Part shown: in pieces, positions 1-12,318 of the stretch
How positions within the stretch are numbered: the first letter of the stretch is position 1
How the letters are laid out: the number at the start of each line of letters is the position of its first letter
NCBI GenBank assembly: GCA_026214975.1
Contig: JAOBSW010000235.1
Location: forward strand, 1 to 64,000
Direction: 5' to 3'
DNA: 64,000 bases
Source: Gentiana macrophylla
Lineage: Eukaryota; Streptophyta; Magnoliopsida; Gentianales; Gentianaceae
The notes under the pieces: model-generated
The model's database searches: none
Told to the model about the DNA's origin: nothing
Seen by the model: only the letters and a program-made list of their open reading frames with translations
Position numbers and translations under genes: made by a program

Positions 1-337
1 GTTAGAAGTTTTTACGTCTCGCGTGTTAAATTTATACGAGTTGAGTCTGATTTGTCGGACCTCGTGTGTGTATTAATGAGCCGGTGGATGGGGCTCGGGT
101 GTCATATTTTAAAGAAGTCGGAGTATTTCTAACTATTTTAGTGAGTTTGGAGTTTTGCAAACTCGATATATGCACGTCTATTCTGTAGAACTTAATGATA
201 AAATGCCACAATAGAACGAGTCACTATGACATTAAAAATAACTTCAAGGAGAACTGATGGGGCGATGTCATATCGTGAGCTTGACCGCTTGGTGCACAGT
301 GTTGTTGATAAATACCGATGTGGCGAGGGCGGGTAGA

Positions 338-607
338 GTATTGGACGAGCAGGGCCAGGCTATGTTGACTTCTTGTTTTAAAGCACGGCGAGCATGGCCA
401 AAGCTAATCGCCGACTTCTTGCGTGAAAGTATTGGATAAGCGGGGGCCAGGTTGGTGCCGACTTCGTTTAAAAACCACGGCGGCGAGGCCAGGCTAGTCG
501 CGGCCGCTCGCGTGAAAGTATTGGACGGCAGGCCAGGCTAGTCGCGACTTTCGTTTTAAAACACGGCCAACGAGGCCAAGGCTAGTGCGACTTCGCATGA
601 AAGAGTT
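338..607. repeat. 90-bp tandem repeat, three diverged units
   Basis: Three units of about 90 bp begin with 'agtattgga' near 338, 428 and 518. Each holds a 'ggccaggct' block, a 'gacttc...gttttaaa' block and a 'gcgtgaaag' end. The units are GC-rich compared with the flanks and differ by many small indels. The short open frame over the first unit is not credible as a gene because the repeat length and indels break any shared frame. Confidence 0.7.
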
Positions 608-711
608 GCACATGTGTTTTCTGTAAAATTAATAAAGACCATTCATAATGGAGAACAAAATAATAGTGAATTAACGTCTTGTTTGCTTATTGGTGTAATA
701 TGTCGATTGCA

Positions 712-880
712 GGCGAAGTCGGTCTTATAGAAGGCTACGCATAAGCAAGTTCCAAATATGATGCCGAACTAAATCAGACTTATAGAAGGCTACTTTGAAG
801 TCGAGTTCGAATATGATGCCGAACTAAATCGTACTTATAGAGGCTCGCCCGGGCGCGAGTTCCAAATATGAAAACTCGTC
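712..880. repeat. 56-bp tandem repeat, three units
   Basis: 'Cttatagaaggctac' or a close variant recurs near 723, 779 and 834. Each is followed by 'gagttc(c/g)aaatatga' and the first two by 'tgccgaactaaatc'. The spacing is about 56 bp. No coding potential is seen. Confidence 0.65.
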
Positions 881-960
881 CGACTCTTTAGATTGGGAGA
901 GTTCCAAAAATAAGTAGTGTGATCATCTAAGTTGTAGAAAAACACAGTAAGAGCTTCATC

Positions 961-1190
961 TTGAGAGCTCAGTTAAAGAGAGCTGGGGAGCGGAGCTCGG
1001 CTCGGATCATGGAGAGTGGGGAGCTCGGCTCGGATCATAGAGAGTTGGGAGCTCGGTCGGATCATGGAGAGCCTGGGAGCTCGGCTCGGGTCATGGAGAG
1101 CTTGGGGAACTTGGCTTGGATCATGGAGAGGCTGGGGAGCTTGGCTCGGATCGCGGAGAGCTGGGGAGCTCGGCTCGGATCATGGAGAAT
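961..1190. repeat. Short GC-rich minisatellite (27-30 bp unit)
   Basis: About eight imperfect copies of 'gagctcggctcggatcat' plus 'ggagagctgggg' run head to tail. Unit length varies between about 26 and 31 bp. The 105-residue open frame across it is a by-product of the repeat. Confidence 0.7.
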
Positions 1191-1230
1191 AAGGAATAAA
1201 ACTTGCAACTTATTTTGGTGTTACTACGAC

Positions 1231-1720
1231 AACTATTGGGCGACGATCGGACATCTAAGCGGACTCCGATCGATATGAAATTTGGAGGCTGGTTTGTACC
1301 TCATTCTTCTTCAATATGAGCGGTGGAAATAATTTTTCAATGGCTCAATCTCTGGAAATTAGCCTCCGATGTGACTGCTGTGTTTTTGGTGAGGCAATGA
1401 TAGCGGCAAATTCTGGCGACGATCGGGTATCGAAACGGACTCCGATCGGTACAAAATTTGGAGAGCTTGTTCGTCCCTACTTCATATTCAATCTGAATGG
1501 TGGAAACATTATTTTTATGGCTCAATCTATGGGAATTGGTAGTAGATCTGACTGCTGTGTTTTTGGTGATACAGCAGCAGCAGCAACTTTCTGGCAACAA
1601 TCGGATATTGAAACGGACTCCAATCGGCATGAAATTTGGAGGGCTTGTTCCTTCCATCTTATTCTTCAATCTTATTGGTGTGAATTTCATTTTGATGGCT
1701 CAATCTCTGGGAATTGTCCA
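1231..1720. repeat. ~183-bp tandem repeat, three units
   Basis: The block 'gacgatcgg...cggactccgatcg...aaatttgga' recurs at about 1231, 1417 and 1600. Each copy is followed by 'ggtggaaa...atttttatggctcaatct' and 'tgactgctgtgtttttggt'. Open frames exist on both strands because of the repeat, which argues against a gene. It may be the repeat region of an old LTR retrotransposon; no LTR boundary was found. Confidence 0.65.
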
Positions 1721-2720
1721 TAGATCATTTGTGTTTTTCAATTCGATTTTGAGCGAAGTTGTCGTTGTGGAGGCCCTCCTTCTAGCGCGTAATTGAGCGA
1801 TCAAAAATCGTCGATGATAAATCCAGGGCCGTTCTAAAGAAAACCTATCAAAGCCTTAAGAACACGATAACAACGATAAAAAGAGGGGTGTTTTGGTGGT
1901 GGTTTTGATTGGACTTGAGATGTTATTTCTCAGTGCGCTACGTATCCAATGGGTGTATGGAATCAAGTCTTCGTAGTTCCTTAAAGATGGTTTATATAGA
2001 GAGAGTTATGCCATAAAGCGGCGTGGGCCTTGTCCTTGTTAGGCTTGGATTGCCGTGTTCCCTAAAGAAAAGATAAGTACAATGTAATCTCCTAATTGTA
2101 GGAGATAATTGCGTGTATATTTGAATGTCAGAATCACAGTATTAAATATGAGGGATTCTTCCCATTTTTATCTGATTATCACACACGTGGGAAATACGAC
2201 AGAGGATGGACTCTTGCCGATTTAGATGGCCCGAACTGAACTGGCTGAATCCTTATGTGTTTGGGCCGACCTACGGAGGTCGGGAAGATAGCCGGCGGGG
2301 ATAAGCTCAGATTCTTGCATGCATATGATGTTTGGTCCGAAGGGACTTAGGCCAACCTATAGGGTCGAGGCGAGGGCGGGGTTTGATCAGAAGTCTACAG
2401 GCCGACCTAAAGGGTCGGAGGATGGTAACCGAGCTCATGTGGCTCGGGTCCTAGGGGTTCTGGCCCTTGATGTTGGCTTTTCTCTAACTTTATTTATTGT
2501 TGAGCTGATGTGGAGGCGACACGTGGGTAAGGTCAGTTTCTGGCATCGTCATGCAGGCTTCTTATCATTATTTGTATGTAGAGTTTTTTTAACCTTATTT
2601 GTATGTTGAGTTGTAAAACCAAAATTAAACGTAAATAAATTTGTGTTTGATTCGTTAGCGTTCGTGATCTTTCTCTTATAAGCTCATTTTCTAAACAAAC
2701 AAACATGTGTTTCGCTTGCA
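1721..2720. other. Intergenic, probable decayed LTR-element DNA
   Basis: No convincing gene. Between 2260 and 2425 there are three copies of a short palindrome of the form CCGACCT...AGGTCGG or a decayed version. Such palindromes are common in LTRs of plant gypsy elements, but no TG...CA ends, primer-binding site or pol homology could be placed here. Confidence 0.4.
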
Positions 2721-3706
2721 TACGTTCGATTGTGTTTGCGAACCACTTATATTGATAAATGTGACGTCCTTGTCCCGGATACCGAGTCTCTATCCGAAAA
2801 AAGAATGTCCGGCATACATATAACTAAAATTTAATCTAATTGTATACGTAAGCCTTACTCTATCAACATCTGAGTTCAAAGCGGAAACAGACGTTAGACC
2901 CAGCAAACTAAAACGGCTAAGTCAAACGATCGAAAAAAAAAAACACAGACTGCATCTAAAATATCATTAATAGACTTTTATACAATTGTCCAAAAAAAAC
3001 ATCCATTACATTTAATAACCACAAGACGGAAGCACTAATTGTTGGCACATTTAACCAAATTAACATGTTGTAGACATCAGACTATCAAACTGAACATAAA
3101 ATTGTACATAACACATGCTGAAAATTGAAATGACAGAAAACGTGTAAAACGGAAACTTATGGATTAAGGCGAGTTGGCACTCTGTCCTTAAGACGAATTT
3201 GTGCTGAATTTGTGCTGCCCACGGTAATCGCAAATATCTCTCAAGATACAACAATCATTACCTTCTGATCATATAACACTTGTAATGAATCGAGCGCGCG
3301 AACTCAAAAGTGCAGTATGAAATCTCTTATTGACTTTGAAAATTGCAAAGTACATAATATGTTGTTCCAAAATTTCTGCAATATTTTTGTGTAAAGAAAT
3401 TGTTTAATTTTCATTTGGGGTATACTTCTATTTATAAAAGAAAAGCAACCTTCCAATAAAGGATGCAACTCTTCTTACGTATTGGTTCAGCCCAAAAGAT
3501 GAAACTTAATGAGTCGAACTGATGCAACTCTTGAACCAAATGGCCACATCTCTTGAACTGAACGGTTGCACCAATTCGGTTCAGTTTGATTGAACAGATG
3601 CAACCGTTCGAATAAACATCATTTCCTCTAACTTTAACATTAATTTCTAATTCATCCGATATCTGAATCGAGTGATTCAAAAGCCTATCATTATCTACTT
3701 TTTAAG
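2721..3706. other. Intergenic, nothing recognised
   Basis: AT-rich sequence with only short minus-strand open frames (64 and 82 codons) that resemble no family. Stops are scattered in all frames. 'Gaactga(t/a)gcaac'-like phrases recur loosely around 3515-3605 but do not form a clear repeat. Confidence 0.4.
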
Positions 3707-3708
3707 TA

Positions 3709-3971
3709 CTACCTCCGTCCCAAAATGTAAGTCCGTGCTGGGTTTTTCTTTGATTAAGGTTAAATTGGTTATGTGTCATTAATTTTGTTGAAAAAGACTA
3801 AAATGACCTTTAACCGTTATTAATGCAAAGTAATGAAAAGTGGGTGAGTGTATATTAAATAAGGGGTAAAGGAGAAAAATGTAATAAATGCTTCATTGGT
3901 TATCTAAATGGACTTATATTTTGGGACAAATCCAAAATGTTAAACGGACTTACATTTTGGGACGGAGGTAG
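3709..3971. mobile_element. Stowaway-like MITE (Tc1/mariner superfamily), complete
   Basis: The element is 263 bp and starts CTACCTCCGTCCC, the standard Stowaway terminus. Its 28-bp terminal inverted repeats (3709-3736 and 3944-3971) match perfectly. It is flanked by a TA target duplication (3707-3708 and 3972-3973). An inner imperfect copy of the terminus lies near 3910-3940. It has no coding capacity; known Stowaways are moved in trans by mariner-like transposases. Confidence 0.93.
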
Positions 3972-3973
3972 TA

Positions 3974-4353
3974 GTATTTAATGATACCATTAGCTCCCCA
4001 TCCGAAATTAATACCGAAGTGGACTACTTCCCACTTTAAATAAAGCTCACTATGAGCTATTTTCTCAACACTAATCTCTACAGCATTACAAAGATAGGCA
4101 AGTCCATACCAAAATTACAATGGAATAAAAAAGAATGATAAAGTCAAGCTCGCAACATCCTCAGGTAACTCCTCAGTGACCACGAATCCAACTTACAACA
4201 CATTACCTTCTCAGGGTGGGGGACAATAAAGAAAAAGGGTAAGTACATACATTTTAGTAAGGGGTAGAATAATCGGTACTAACAATTACATACCATATAA
4301 TAATTTACAAAATCTACCACATATGTTATAAAGTTCTCATTCCCCCTCTACTA
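3974..4353 (-). other. Possible internal leader of an LTR element
   Basis: Read on the minus strand, this follows directly after a primer-binding-site-like sequence (4354-4365), so it may be the start of a retrotransposon's internal region. No gag homology is visible, and the 3709 MITE lies just beyond. Confidence 0.3.
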
Positions 4354-4365
4354 GCTTTGATACCA
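4354..4365 (-). promoter_or_regulatory. Primer-binding-site-like sequence (tRNA-iMet type)
   Basis: The minus strand reads TGGTATCAAAGC, one base from the TGGTATCAGAGC complementary to plant initiator tRNA-Met, which primes minus-strand cDNA synthesis in many LTR retrotransposons. It sits at the end of the putative LTR 4366-5797. Confidence 0.55.
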
Positions 4366-5797
4366 AGACCTTCGACCAAATAGAGATTTGTTACACTATG
4401 ATCTAAGAACACTTTGCATGGTGATTATACACCATGACATATCCTTCGGTATCTTATATGGCATGGTTTGGTCAATGTGGGCTTGCCCATAATGTGAAGC
4501 TAAAATGTGCCTCACCAAAGATCACAAAATTTCAGCTTTTAGACACCACATATGTTTGTTACGTAGTTAATCCTACCACCTAAGTTCATTCCACATAAAA
4601 GTCTTCCTAAGGACATCTAGTCCTAGACATTCTGAATTAACTACATTTCACATAGCAAAAGATCATTGACTACTAAGACAACATCCTGCATGGTCTAAGC
4701 AAAATCCTTCTGGTGCTCCCACCTTCTCCCCGCAGAGGGTCTAAGTTGTGATACTTAGCCGAAGCTACTAAAAGTCTATTATTAGACTTGTCCACATTCC
4801 ACTTATTGTTTAAAAGAACAAGCATAACACATATAGGCATGAAACATAGTTTAAACACACTTAAAACATGATTATGCACAAAATATGGGTCAGGAGGACG
4901 CCCATAAAGCATCAGGTGCATGCTTGATATCTCGGTCTACCCTCGTTCCGCTTGCTGGGCAACCGGGTGCACGCTTGAAGGGGACCGGACGCACGCCTGA
5001 ACTCCCAGTATACATCCTGCTCGTTCCATTGGCATGCCAGGGACACGCCCGGGGGCGATTTTCTGTATTTTTCACTTGTTCATCACATGTACGATCCTCA
5101 ACCAATTTCAACAACAATTTGGCTCCTTTATGGTACCAAAACCACGCAACTCGTGATTATATGTAAATACTATGCATAAATTAAACATCAAAACACGTAA
5201 ATACCGATTAAGAACACCCTTTTACCTATTTTTGCGAGAAAAATATCAAAAGACAAGAACACCATGAATGCAATCCATCCCAATTCCCTACAAATCTACA
5301 CAACCAAAGAATATACTCTGATTACTAGATCATCAACAACAATCTGAAACACCAAAAACCCAAGAATTCATCAAGAATGATCAAGATTCTAAGCTAGGGC
5401 TAAAAACGAATACATGCAAAATAGGGAGATGTTGATATCAAAAACATCCATGGGTCGCGGTGATCACTTTTCTCTATTACGGTTTGTTGAAACGATGAAA
5501 GGATTAGTCTCACGATTGAAGATTCTATTGAACTCACTTATTCCCAATCTTTTCCTCAGGCGTACAATCTCTCAATTTATTTGCTAATGGCGTGTAGTGA
5601 GGAAAAAGATGATGGGAAGGATTTCTTTTATAAAAAAATATCATAAATCCATAAATATATTTAATTCCTAATAAAATAAATTATAATCCCTTTAACTAAT
5701 TTCCCAAAAACTTTAAAATAAAGCTAAATAATAATTAGAGTATATAGATCCACAAGATTACCCTTTTTACCCTTGCTAAAAAATCGGTGGTATTACA
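4366..5797 (-). mobile_element. Putative LTR of a gypsy-like element, minus strand
   Basis: On the minus strand it starts TGTAATACCACC straight after a purine tract (5798-5812) and ends next to a primer-binding site (4354-4365). This gives an LTR of about 1.43 kb. The upstream phrase 'gtttcgaggatgaaac' is typical of the 3' end of plant gypsy elements. The GC-rich section at 4880-5060 holds short open frames on both strands that are not convincing genes. The 3' boundary is approximate because no clear CA end precedes the primer site. Confidence 0.5.
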
Positions 5798-5812
5798 TCC
5801 TTCCCTTCAAAG
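5798..5812 (-). promoter_or_regulatory. Polypurine tract before LTR
   Basis: The minus strand reads 'ctttgaagggaagga' directly before the LTR start TGTAATACC. In LTR elements this tract primes plus-strand DNA synthesis. It places the owner's internal region to the right (above 5812). Confidence 0.5.
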
Positions 5813-8300
5813 AAGTTTCATCCTCGAAACTTGTCAAATCTTACACCATTTCCAACTTTATGTGTCCAACATCTTTACTTACTCTTTACTCCACGTCCTC
5901 ATACCTTGACCTTCTAACGATTCAACTCCCATAACCTTGATATCGGACTTCCCATCATTCAACTTTAATGCTTCAATGTATCAGTCTTAAGTTCTACTCA
6001 AGCTTACATGATATTACCCATAAGCCTAAAGTCGTTACTCATTTATGTCTTCATAAAATTTTGAGGTCCGGACTATCCTCACTAGGTCAACCATTCTTCC
6101 ATCCTAGTTATCATCCTTAGACACCCAATGTTTGACTTAACTAGAACCATCAATCTTATTTGCTAGATTTCCTTTTTGACGGTTCAATCCCATCTTAATG
6201 CCAATACTTCAACTTATCTTGCAGTGGTCATTTCGGAACATAGGGAGATTTAACACATCAACTACCAAATCCCTTCACACCATATTCGAATCTTAACTCA
6301 TGTCAAACCTAACTTCCACATACCAAATTAAACTACGAGCATAACCACATGGTGTCATTTCATTGCACACATAGGTCTTATCAATCTCAACCTCCATTAC
6401 TTCAACACAATCTTAGTGAAAAACTCAAGGATTTTGACTAAAGGGTTTCGAGACATTCCGGAAACAAGAAATATTTTGTGGCTAAGTGGCTACGAAAACA
6501 CAACATACTTCCATAAAAAGTGTTTAGGATGAGAGTCTTTGATAAGGCGGCGTCGTAAAAGTTCGAGGTGGTTCAAAAGGAAACTCATCTTTGGCAAAAT
6601 GGATGATATAAAATATTTACGGAAGTCTTTGGGAATTTGGAAGCGGTGTATAATACATCGAGCGTTGAACCGCGATACCAATAGCACAAAGAGGGACAAA
6701 TGCTGGAGCTTGAGTACAATGGGCTTAGTCTTAACCATTCTTGGTTCGATCGTCAAAAAATGAAGTTTCTTGGTGAGCTAAATAAGGTTGATTCGCTTGA
6801 GCAATAGACGATGATTGTTTAAGAACACAGTATTGTAAGGTATGAAGTTGGGCACCATAGTGGTAAGACAACTAGGTAAGCCAAATAAAAAGGTATAAAA
6901 CATTTGAAACAAGGAAAGTTGCTTGATTTACAACCAAGACAAGCTAATTCCAGGTTGAGGAAAGCCGTGAATGTTGGTTCATGATTGAAAGTTGGGGTGT
7001 TGTATCAAAATATTAAAGATAACCACCAAAAGAAAAAGGAGAACATCTTGCCGATGAAATTCTTTTAACAGTGAAATTATGCAAGATACGGTGGTCTGCA
7101 AAGAACTCATGCCGTTTGGAAAAAAAGAGCTTTTACATAAGCCTTTAGGAAGTGGGGCTATTAAGTAAAATATCACCTGCTGAACTTGAAAACATTCAAT
7201 ACAAGAAGAAGAGAATGTTGGTCTTGAGAACATTTGGTAAGTGACCTTAATTGTTACTAGTTTGATTGACAAAAAGCGGTTGGCAAACTAAGAAAGTTAC
7301 GAATTTGCACAAATGTTGTAAGGAGATCATTCCACAACACAAAATTGAAAAGGGCAAAGTTGATTACATGAGTGGCTAAAATAATTTGAGAAACCAAGAA
7401 GAGGATAAGAGTCTTACCATGAAGAATTTACACAGAAACCAGAGTACACCAAAAGGTCTCCAAATGAAATAAAAGCTTGTTAGGAAATTTTCAAGTTCGA
7501 GTAAGTCGAAATCAGTTTATTGCTAGGGTGGAAGGTGATGGAAATTTCCTCAAGGTAAAGCAAAAAGGAGTCAATAGTTAGGGATGGGGTCTTCAATGAA
7601 AAGGTTTTGAGTGAAGGAAAGCAGACACTTAAGAAATGACATTGAAATCTATTTTCATAAGTATAATTCAAACATTCAAAATAAGTTTAAGAGATCACAA
7701 AGAGAAGAATCAAGGATTTCAAGGTTGCTTTACTCAAAGCGAACTAGTACAATGCTAGGGAATAAGACCTCAAGGCTATCCCTTGTGTAAATCTTGAGGA
7801 AGGTTAGAACAACCCATACATTTTGACTAGTGTAACAGAATTGTTATAAACGGTACAATGGCAGAAGAGGGATTGTCATGGGACGTATCCGGAAATGCAT
7901 GGCTCTTGTTGAACCTTACAAAGGATTGAACATGAAGTGAATTAGTCTGGAGTGAAATTGGTAGAAGTATTGGAGTTCAAGTTGTTGGTCGGCTCGAAAG
8001 GCATCTTGGCAAACAACTACTTTATGCCTGAAATGGGGTTAGCATAATATTTCCAAAGGTTATAGATAAGTGATTGAAGAGAGAGGTTAGGATAGTCTGA
8101 AAGATCTGACCGGTTAACAAATGAGATACATACTTGGAAGGGAGATTGGCAAAAGTCAAGGTTTTCGCTCTTTCAGTTTTGTTCAATTTGGTCGGGCTGA
8201 TTGGTTCGATTTCCAAAATTCTTTCAAAAAAATTAAAACTGGACCAAACTGGAATTTTAACTAATACATATGCACACAAATACACTACTTCTATATACAT
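5813..8300 (-). other. Decayed or non-coding internal region of an LTR element
   Basis: About 2.5 kb lie upstream, on the minus strand, of the purine tract at 5798. No protease, reverse transcriptase or integrase motifs could be read in any frame. The open frames (60-97 codons) overlap each other on both strands and carry no family signature. This fits a non-autonomous element or advanced decay. The right-hand LTR was not found. Confidence 0.35.
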
Positions 8301-8782
8301 CTTATTACCGTAAAATGTGAGTTTGCCTAATTCACTCTAACTTGCCATATTTATACATTGTATTTGCAATACATTATTAATTCACTATTCCCATCATATT
8401 CTAAATACTTGGAATTTCATGACCCTTCCACACATTTTTGAATTTTGAAACAGAATCTCAAACAACACAATTCAATTCAAAACTTACAACTTGTACATTT
8501 GAGGTCTGTTGAGTCTAATTTTGCTTGAAAAACTTCTTCTCATGATGCTCATGAACTTCATCACCAATATTAATTCACATATATGGTTTAACATCTTAAA
8601 TAAATAAATAATAATTTTATGTGTTTTCTTTTATTTTTTTCATAATAAGGTTATCATGGATTCGTGGACAACAAGATTGTAACGTAATAGAGGTTGGGAC
8701 TTCTGTTTTGGTGAAAATAAAATCAAGAATCTATTTTTAATGTTAATATTCAACTAACACCTACAACAATGAATAATATATT
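8301..8782. other. Intergenic, nothing recognised
   Basis: AT-rich sequence without coding potential or clear repeats, lying between the LTR-element remnant and the copia-type LTR at 8783. Confidence 0.4.
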
Positions 8783-10030
8783 TGTTGGTCCCAGAGAAAG
8801 GGTGAAACAGATGTCAGAGGGGGGGTGAATGACCAATCACTAATTTCAATAACAATTTGAAAGAGGTTTATATGTTGGATTTATTTTTTTTTTTTGTTAC
8901 TTAGCGTTTTTCAAAGATCTATATGCCCACACACTGCAGTATAAAAAAGAAGAAATTAAAGTCTTTGAAAGTAAATGCGTAAAAGTAAATAACACAAAGA
9001 CTTTTTGAGGTTTAGGGTGGTGTAATCCATTAATCATCTCTTCTCATGTGATTATCGGAGGAATTCACTATTGTTTTGATACACGGATACAATAGTGTTG
9101 ATTGTCCTTGACAACTCCTAGTTGCTTCACTGTCAGGCGGTTGCTCGCTTGACAATCCTTCCTCTTCGCTTCAATGACTCCACTATGTTGTTCCTTGAGA
9201 GAATCCTTCAACATCTATCACTCTTCACGATTTCTTGACAAAATGAATTTGCTTGATTGCTTTAGTCCTTCAAAGCCTTCCGCTTTTCATCGATCCAAGA
9301 TCTCTTGAGAGATGTATGAACTTTGAATCAAGATTGATGCATAAATTCAAGTCAACCTTGATGATTTTCAATTGAGATTTTTTGGTTTGTTGAGACTTGA
9401 ATGCTCTGGATATAGCTTTTCAGATTCTGAGTTGAGAATTTCGCTAGATCGGAAATTTATGCTTTTTCTCGTGTATATATTCTCAATATTCATGTATTTC
9501 TTTCTATTGTTGATGAGGTACTTTATTTATAACCTCAATTCCTTAATGTCGATTCGAACTTGAGAATTTTCTTGTTGGTCTTGATTTCGAATTAATTGTC
9601 CTCTTCCATGATTGTATTCCAATGATTTTAGTGATTTTTGTTTACGATTCAATTTGGCCAACGTTCCTCCATGATTTCCGTCCATGATTATCTACGAATT
9701 TATTCGGATATTGCTCTTAATTTCTTCCACGATTTCACGAGATTCATCTTTAGTGGGTGATTTTCCTCGGGTCATCGACTTATTTTTACACAATTTGTTT
9801 CATTTTAGTCGACTAACTTCTTTCTCGTCTGGTTTTACTTATGCAGGTTAGTACATTGAAGCGCTTTATTCAACCGATCTAATCTTCTTTCTTTGATCCT
9901 TGATTGGGTGAGACCAGAGTACCCGTATTCAAAAGATATATTTCATCACACTCTTGATGATACTTAGGTTTATTCAAGATCATCACATATTTCCGTGATT
10001 ATAAACATGTCCATTAGTCTTGGTTATCAT
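8783..10030 (+). mobile_element. Copia-type LTR (solo or truncated), approximate 3' end
   Basis: It begins TGTTGGTCCCAGAGAAAGGG and has a G-rich stretch shortly after, as does a related copy at 20442 (TGTTGGTCCCAAGGAAAG). The two share the layout 'aacacaaaga', 'gtgtaatcc...', 'tcttctcat', 'tccttgacaactc', 'gcttcaatga', which supports one LTR family. No target duplication could be fixed, and the 3' end is a guess from the last LTR-like phrase. The 63-codon open frame at 9372 looks incidental. Confidence 0.5.
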
Positions 10031-12170
10031 CAATCGAGTTTAATCATTGACCTTGTATGCGGTGATGTAGGATCCGGTCAAGACTTACCGATATGACCTA
10101 TCGAGGCTTCTATTCTTGTGCTTAGTCTAATAAACCTATACGAGATCGGACTTACAGTAAGCCGATACAAGCAATGACTTCTAGACTCAATCAGGCTTCA
10201 ATAGCAATTTGGTCATGCCATAATCTAAAGCTGAAATATTCCTAATAATATTTAAATCACATAAGGCATTAGAAGAAATAGTATTTGATAGTAGAGAAAA
10301 AGGAAAAGAAAAAGGGGAAAACGTTATTTTTTCTTAACTAAAAATGACTTGCAGTAGATATTGTATATCGTTTAAAAACTCTATTGTATAGATTTTAGTG
10401 AGATACTCTATTTTTTCTTGTAAACTACTGATTCGTAAAATTTTCTTTACATCTACCGTATTCATTCAGATTACGTAAATTTTCCTTTATATCTTAGCGT
10501 TATGTAAAATAAAAGTCGATCATTTCATCTTAAATAAAGATTGCAAACTAGAAAACGTGCTTTTAAAAGCGTATAATAGAGTATTCGTTAAGAGTATCGA
10601 CGCGAGTCTTTCTAAGTGGGAAGAGATGTTCAATGAAAATGATATAAATCCCACATTCCCTTTACAAAAAAATTGATATAAATCTTTCATAAAATAATCT
10701 CTTTGGCTTACAATTGTATTGAAGTGTCACATGAATTACTCTCAAATAGATTGTAATTTACGATAAATAGGTTTATATTTTTTATCATAAAACAGTTGAT
10801 CAAAAGTTGACAGGCTTCTTTGAAGGTCTGACCTTTTATGGATGCATAGTTGAAGATATTAAACATCTAGTATGTGTTTTCGATGTTAGCATGCATAGTT
10901 GAAGATATTAAAAATGTCCTAAACAAACGTATAGGACATGTTTTTGGGGTTCCCTCCCCCTAACACATCCTCTCCGCATGTTTAGCAGACCTTTTGCTTT
11001 TTCCCCTTAAAAAAAAGTTATTATTTGATCATGAAAGCAGTGAAAACCAAAACTAGTCTAATCAAACCAGAACGAACAAATATTTTTAGCCTTTAGCTTT
11101 TACTTTGTTGTAAAAACCAAAACTAGAAAAATCTAACCAGAACGGACAAAAAAATTTAGCCTTTAAAACGTTTGCTATTACTTTGCTAAATGGTTTGATT
11201 TTATAGATAGATAAAATAAAAAGCTGACTGACATTAATCCATAAGCCTATACAATAAGGCCACCGGTATGGCCAGGGCTAAAAAATTCCGGCCAGGGCAA
11301 TTTTGACCCAATTTTGGTTAAATGACAATACTACCCTCTTGTTTAATAAAATACTTTCATCCATCACAAAAATCTTTCCTATGTCCGATCGCCCAAAACA
11401 CCCAACCTCCTCCCGGTAGTACTCCAAATACAGCACCCAACAACTTCCCCTCCCCTATTAGCCATTTTCTTCCTCCATACCACCCAGTTGGAGCTTGCCC
11501 ATTCCATCAGTTGCATAATTTCTTTCATTTCTTGGCTTATTGTTTTTTTTTTTCTCTTTTTTTTATGAATTCACTCCTCCGCTAAAAATGATCCACCAAA
11601 TTCAACATATATAATGTAATACCTCTGAGAAAGATAGAAAAAAAAAAAATCATAAAAGATAAAGAAGGACCAGATTTGATTAGTTGGGGGCTTGGAACGT
11701 CGAATCATCGGCGCATCAATAGCCGTCGCTGGTACTCATTGGCACATGCCCTTCAAAATCATCTACGCCAGAATTTCTCAACTTCTGTCACAATCAATTT
11801 CATCGATTTGAGGTCGGTCCTTACAAATCCGAAACCCTGCTTCAATTATATCCACCCCAAGCTTTGCAAGCATCGATGTAAAGTTTTTGTTCAGCTACAG
11901 GGGTTTGTTCTCATTGTGAGGTGTGGTGAGACCGCTCACACATTTCAGGCCGGGTTTGTTTGTTTGGGCCGTGAATTAAGCAATTAAATAGAAATGAATT
12001 ATCTTTGGGTTTGAAAAGGTGTGAGGTTTGAAGGAAGAGAGATGGCCTACATCGGGAAGAAGCAAAAAGAGTTTATGGAAGAAATATTAAAGAAGGGTAA
12101 AATAGTCGTTTCCAACAAATTATTGCATAAAAAATGCCCGGTGAGGAATTTTTCGCCCTGTTCATACCGC
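10031..12170. other. Intergenic with small duplications
   Basis: No recognised gene. A segment of about 70 bp ('aaaccaaaactag...ccagaacg(a/g)aca') is duplicated at 11040-11095 and 11112-11170. 'Gcatagttgaagatatta' occurs twice near 10850 and 10895. Open frames at 11322-11585 and 11676-11987 have no recognisable domains and are probably chance. Confidence 0.4.
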
Positions 12171-12318
12171 TCGCCATACAATAAGTGGGTTATTTGCCTT
12201 GCACGCCAAATTACTTTTACATGGCATTATTTGAATATTTTTCTCGCGCCATACAATAAGTGGGTTATTAGCGCCAAATTACTTTACACCCATTGCTCAA
12301 TATTATTTGAATATTTTT
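12171..12318. repeat. 75-bp direct tandem duplication
   Basis: 'Cgccatacaataagtgggtt' occurs at about 12172 and 12248. Both copies continue through 'gccaaattactt' to 'attatttgaatattttt'. The copies are about 75 bp apart and close to identical in parts, so the duplication is fairly recent. Confidence 0.75.

Noticed and set aside
1316..1796. Overlapping open frames of 99-135 codons on both strands
   Set aside because: They arise from the 183-bp tandem repeat; the frames conflict with each other and show no domain.
4885..5166. Open frame of 93 codons in the GC-rich patch
   Set aside because: An equally open frame runs on the other strand and the patch lies inside a putative LTR.
11676..11987. 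Possible small gene of 103 codons
   Set aside because: No recognisable domain, no splice context, and surrounded by small duplications; coding potential is not supported.
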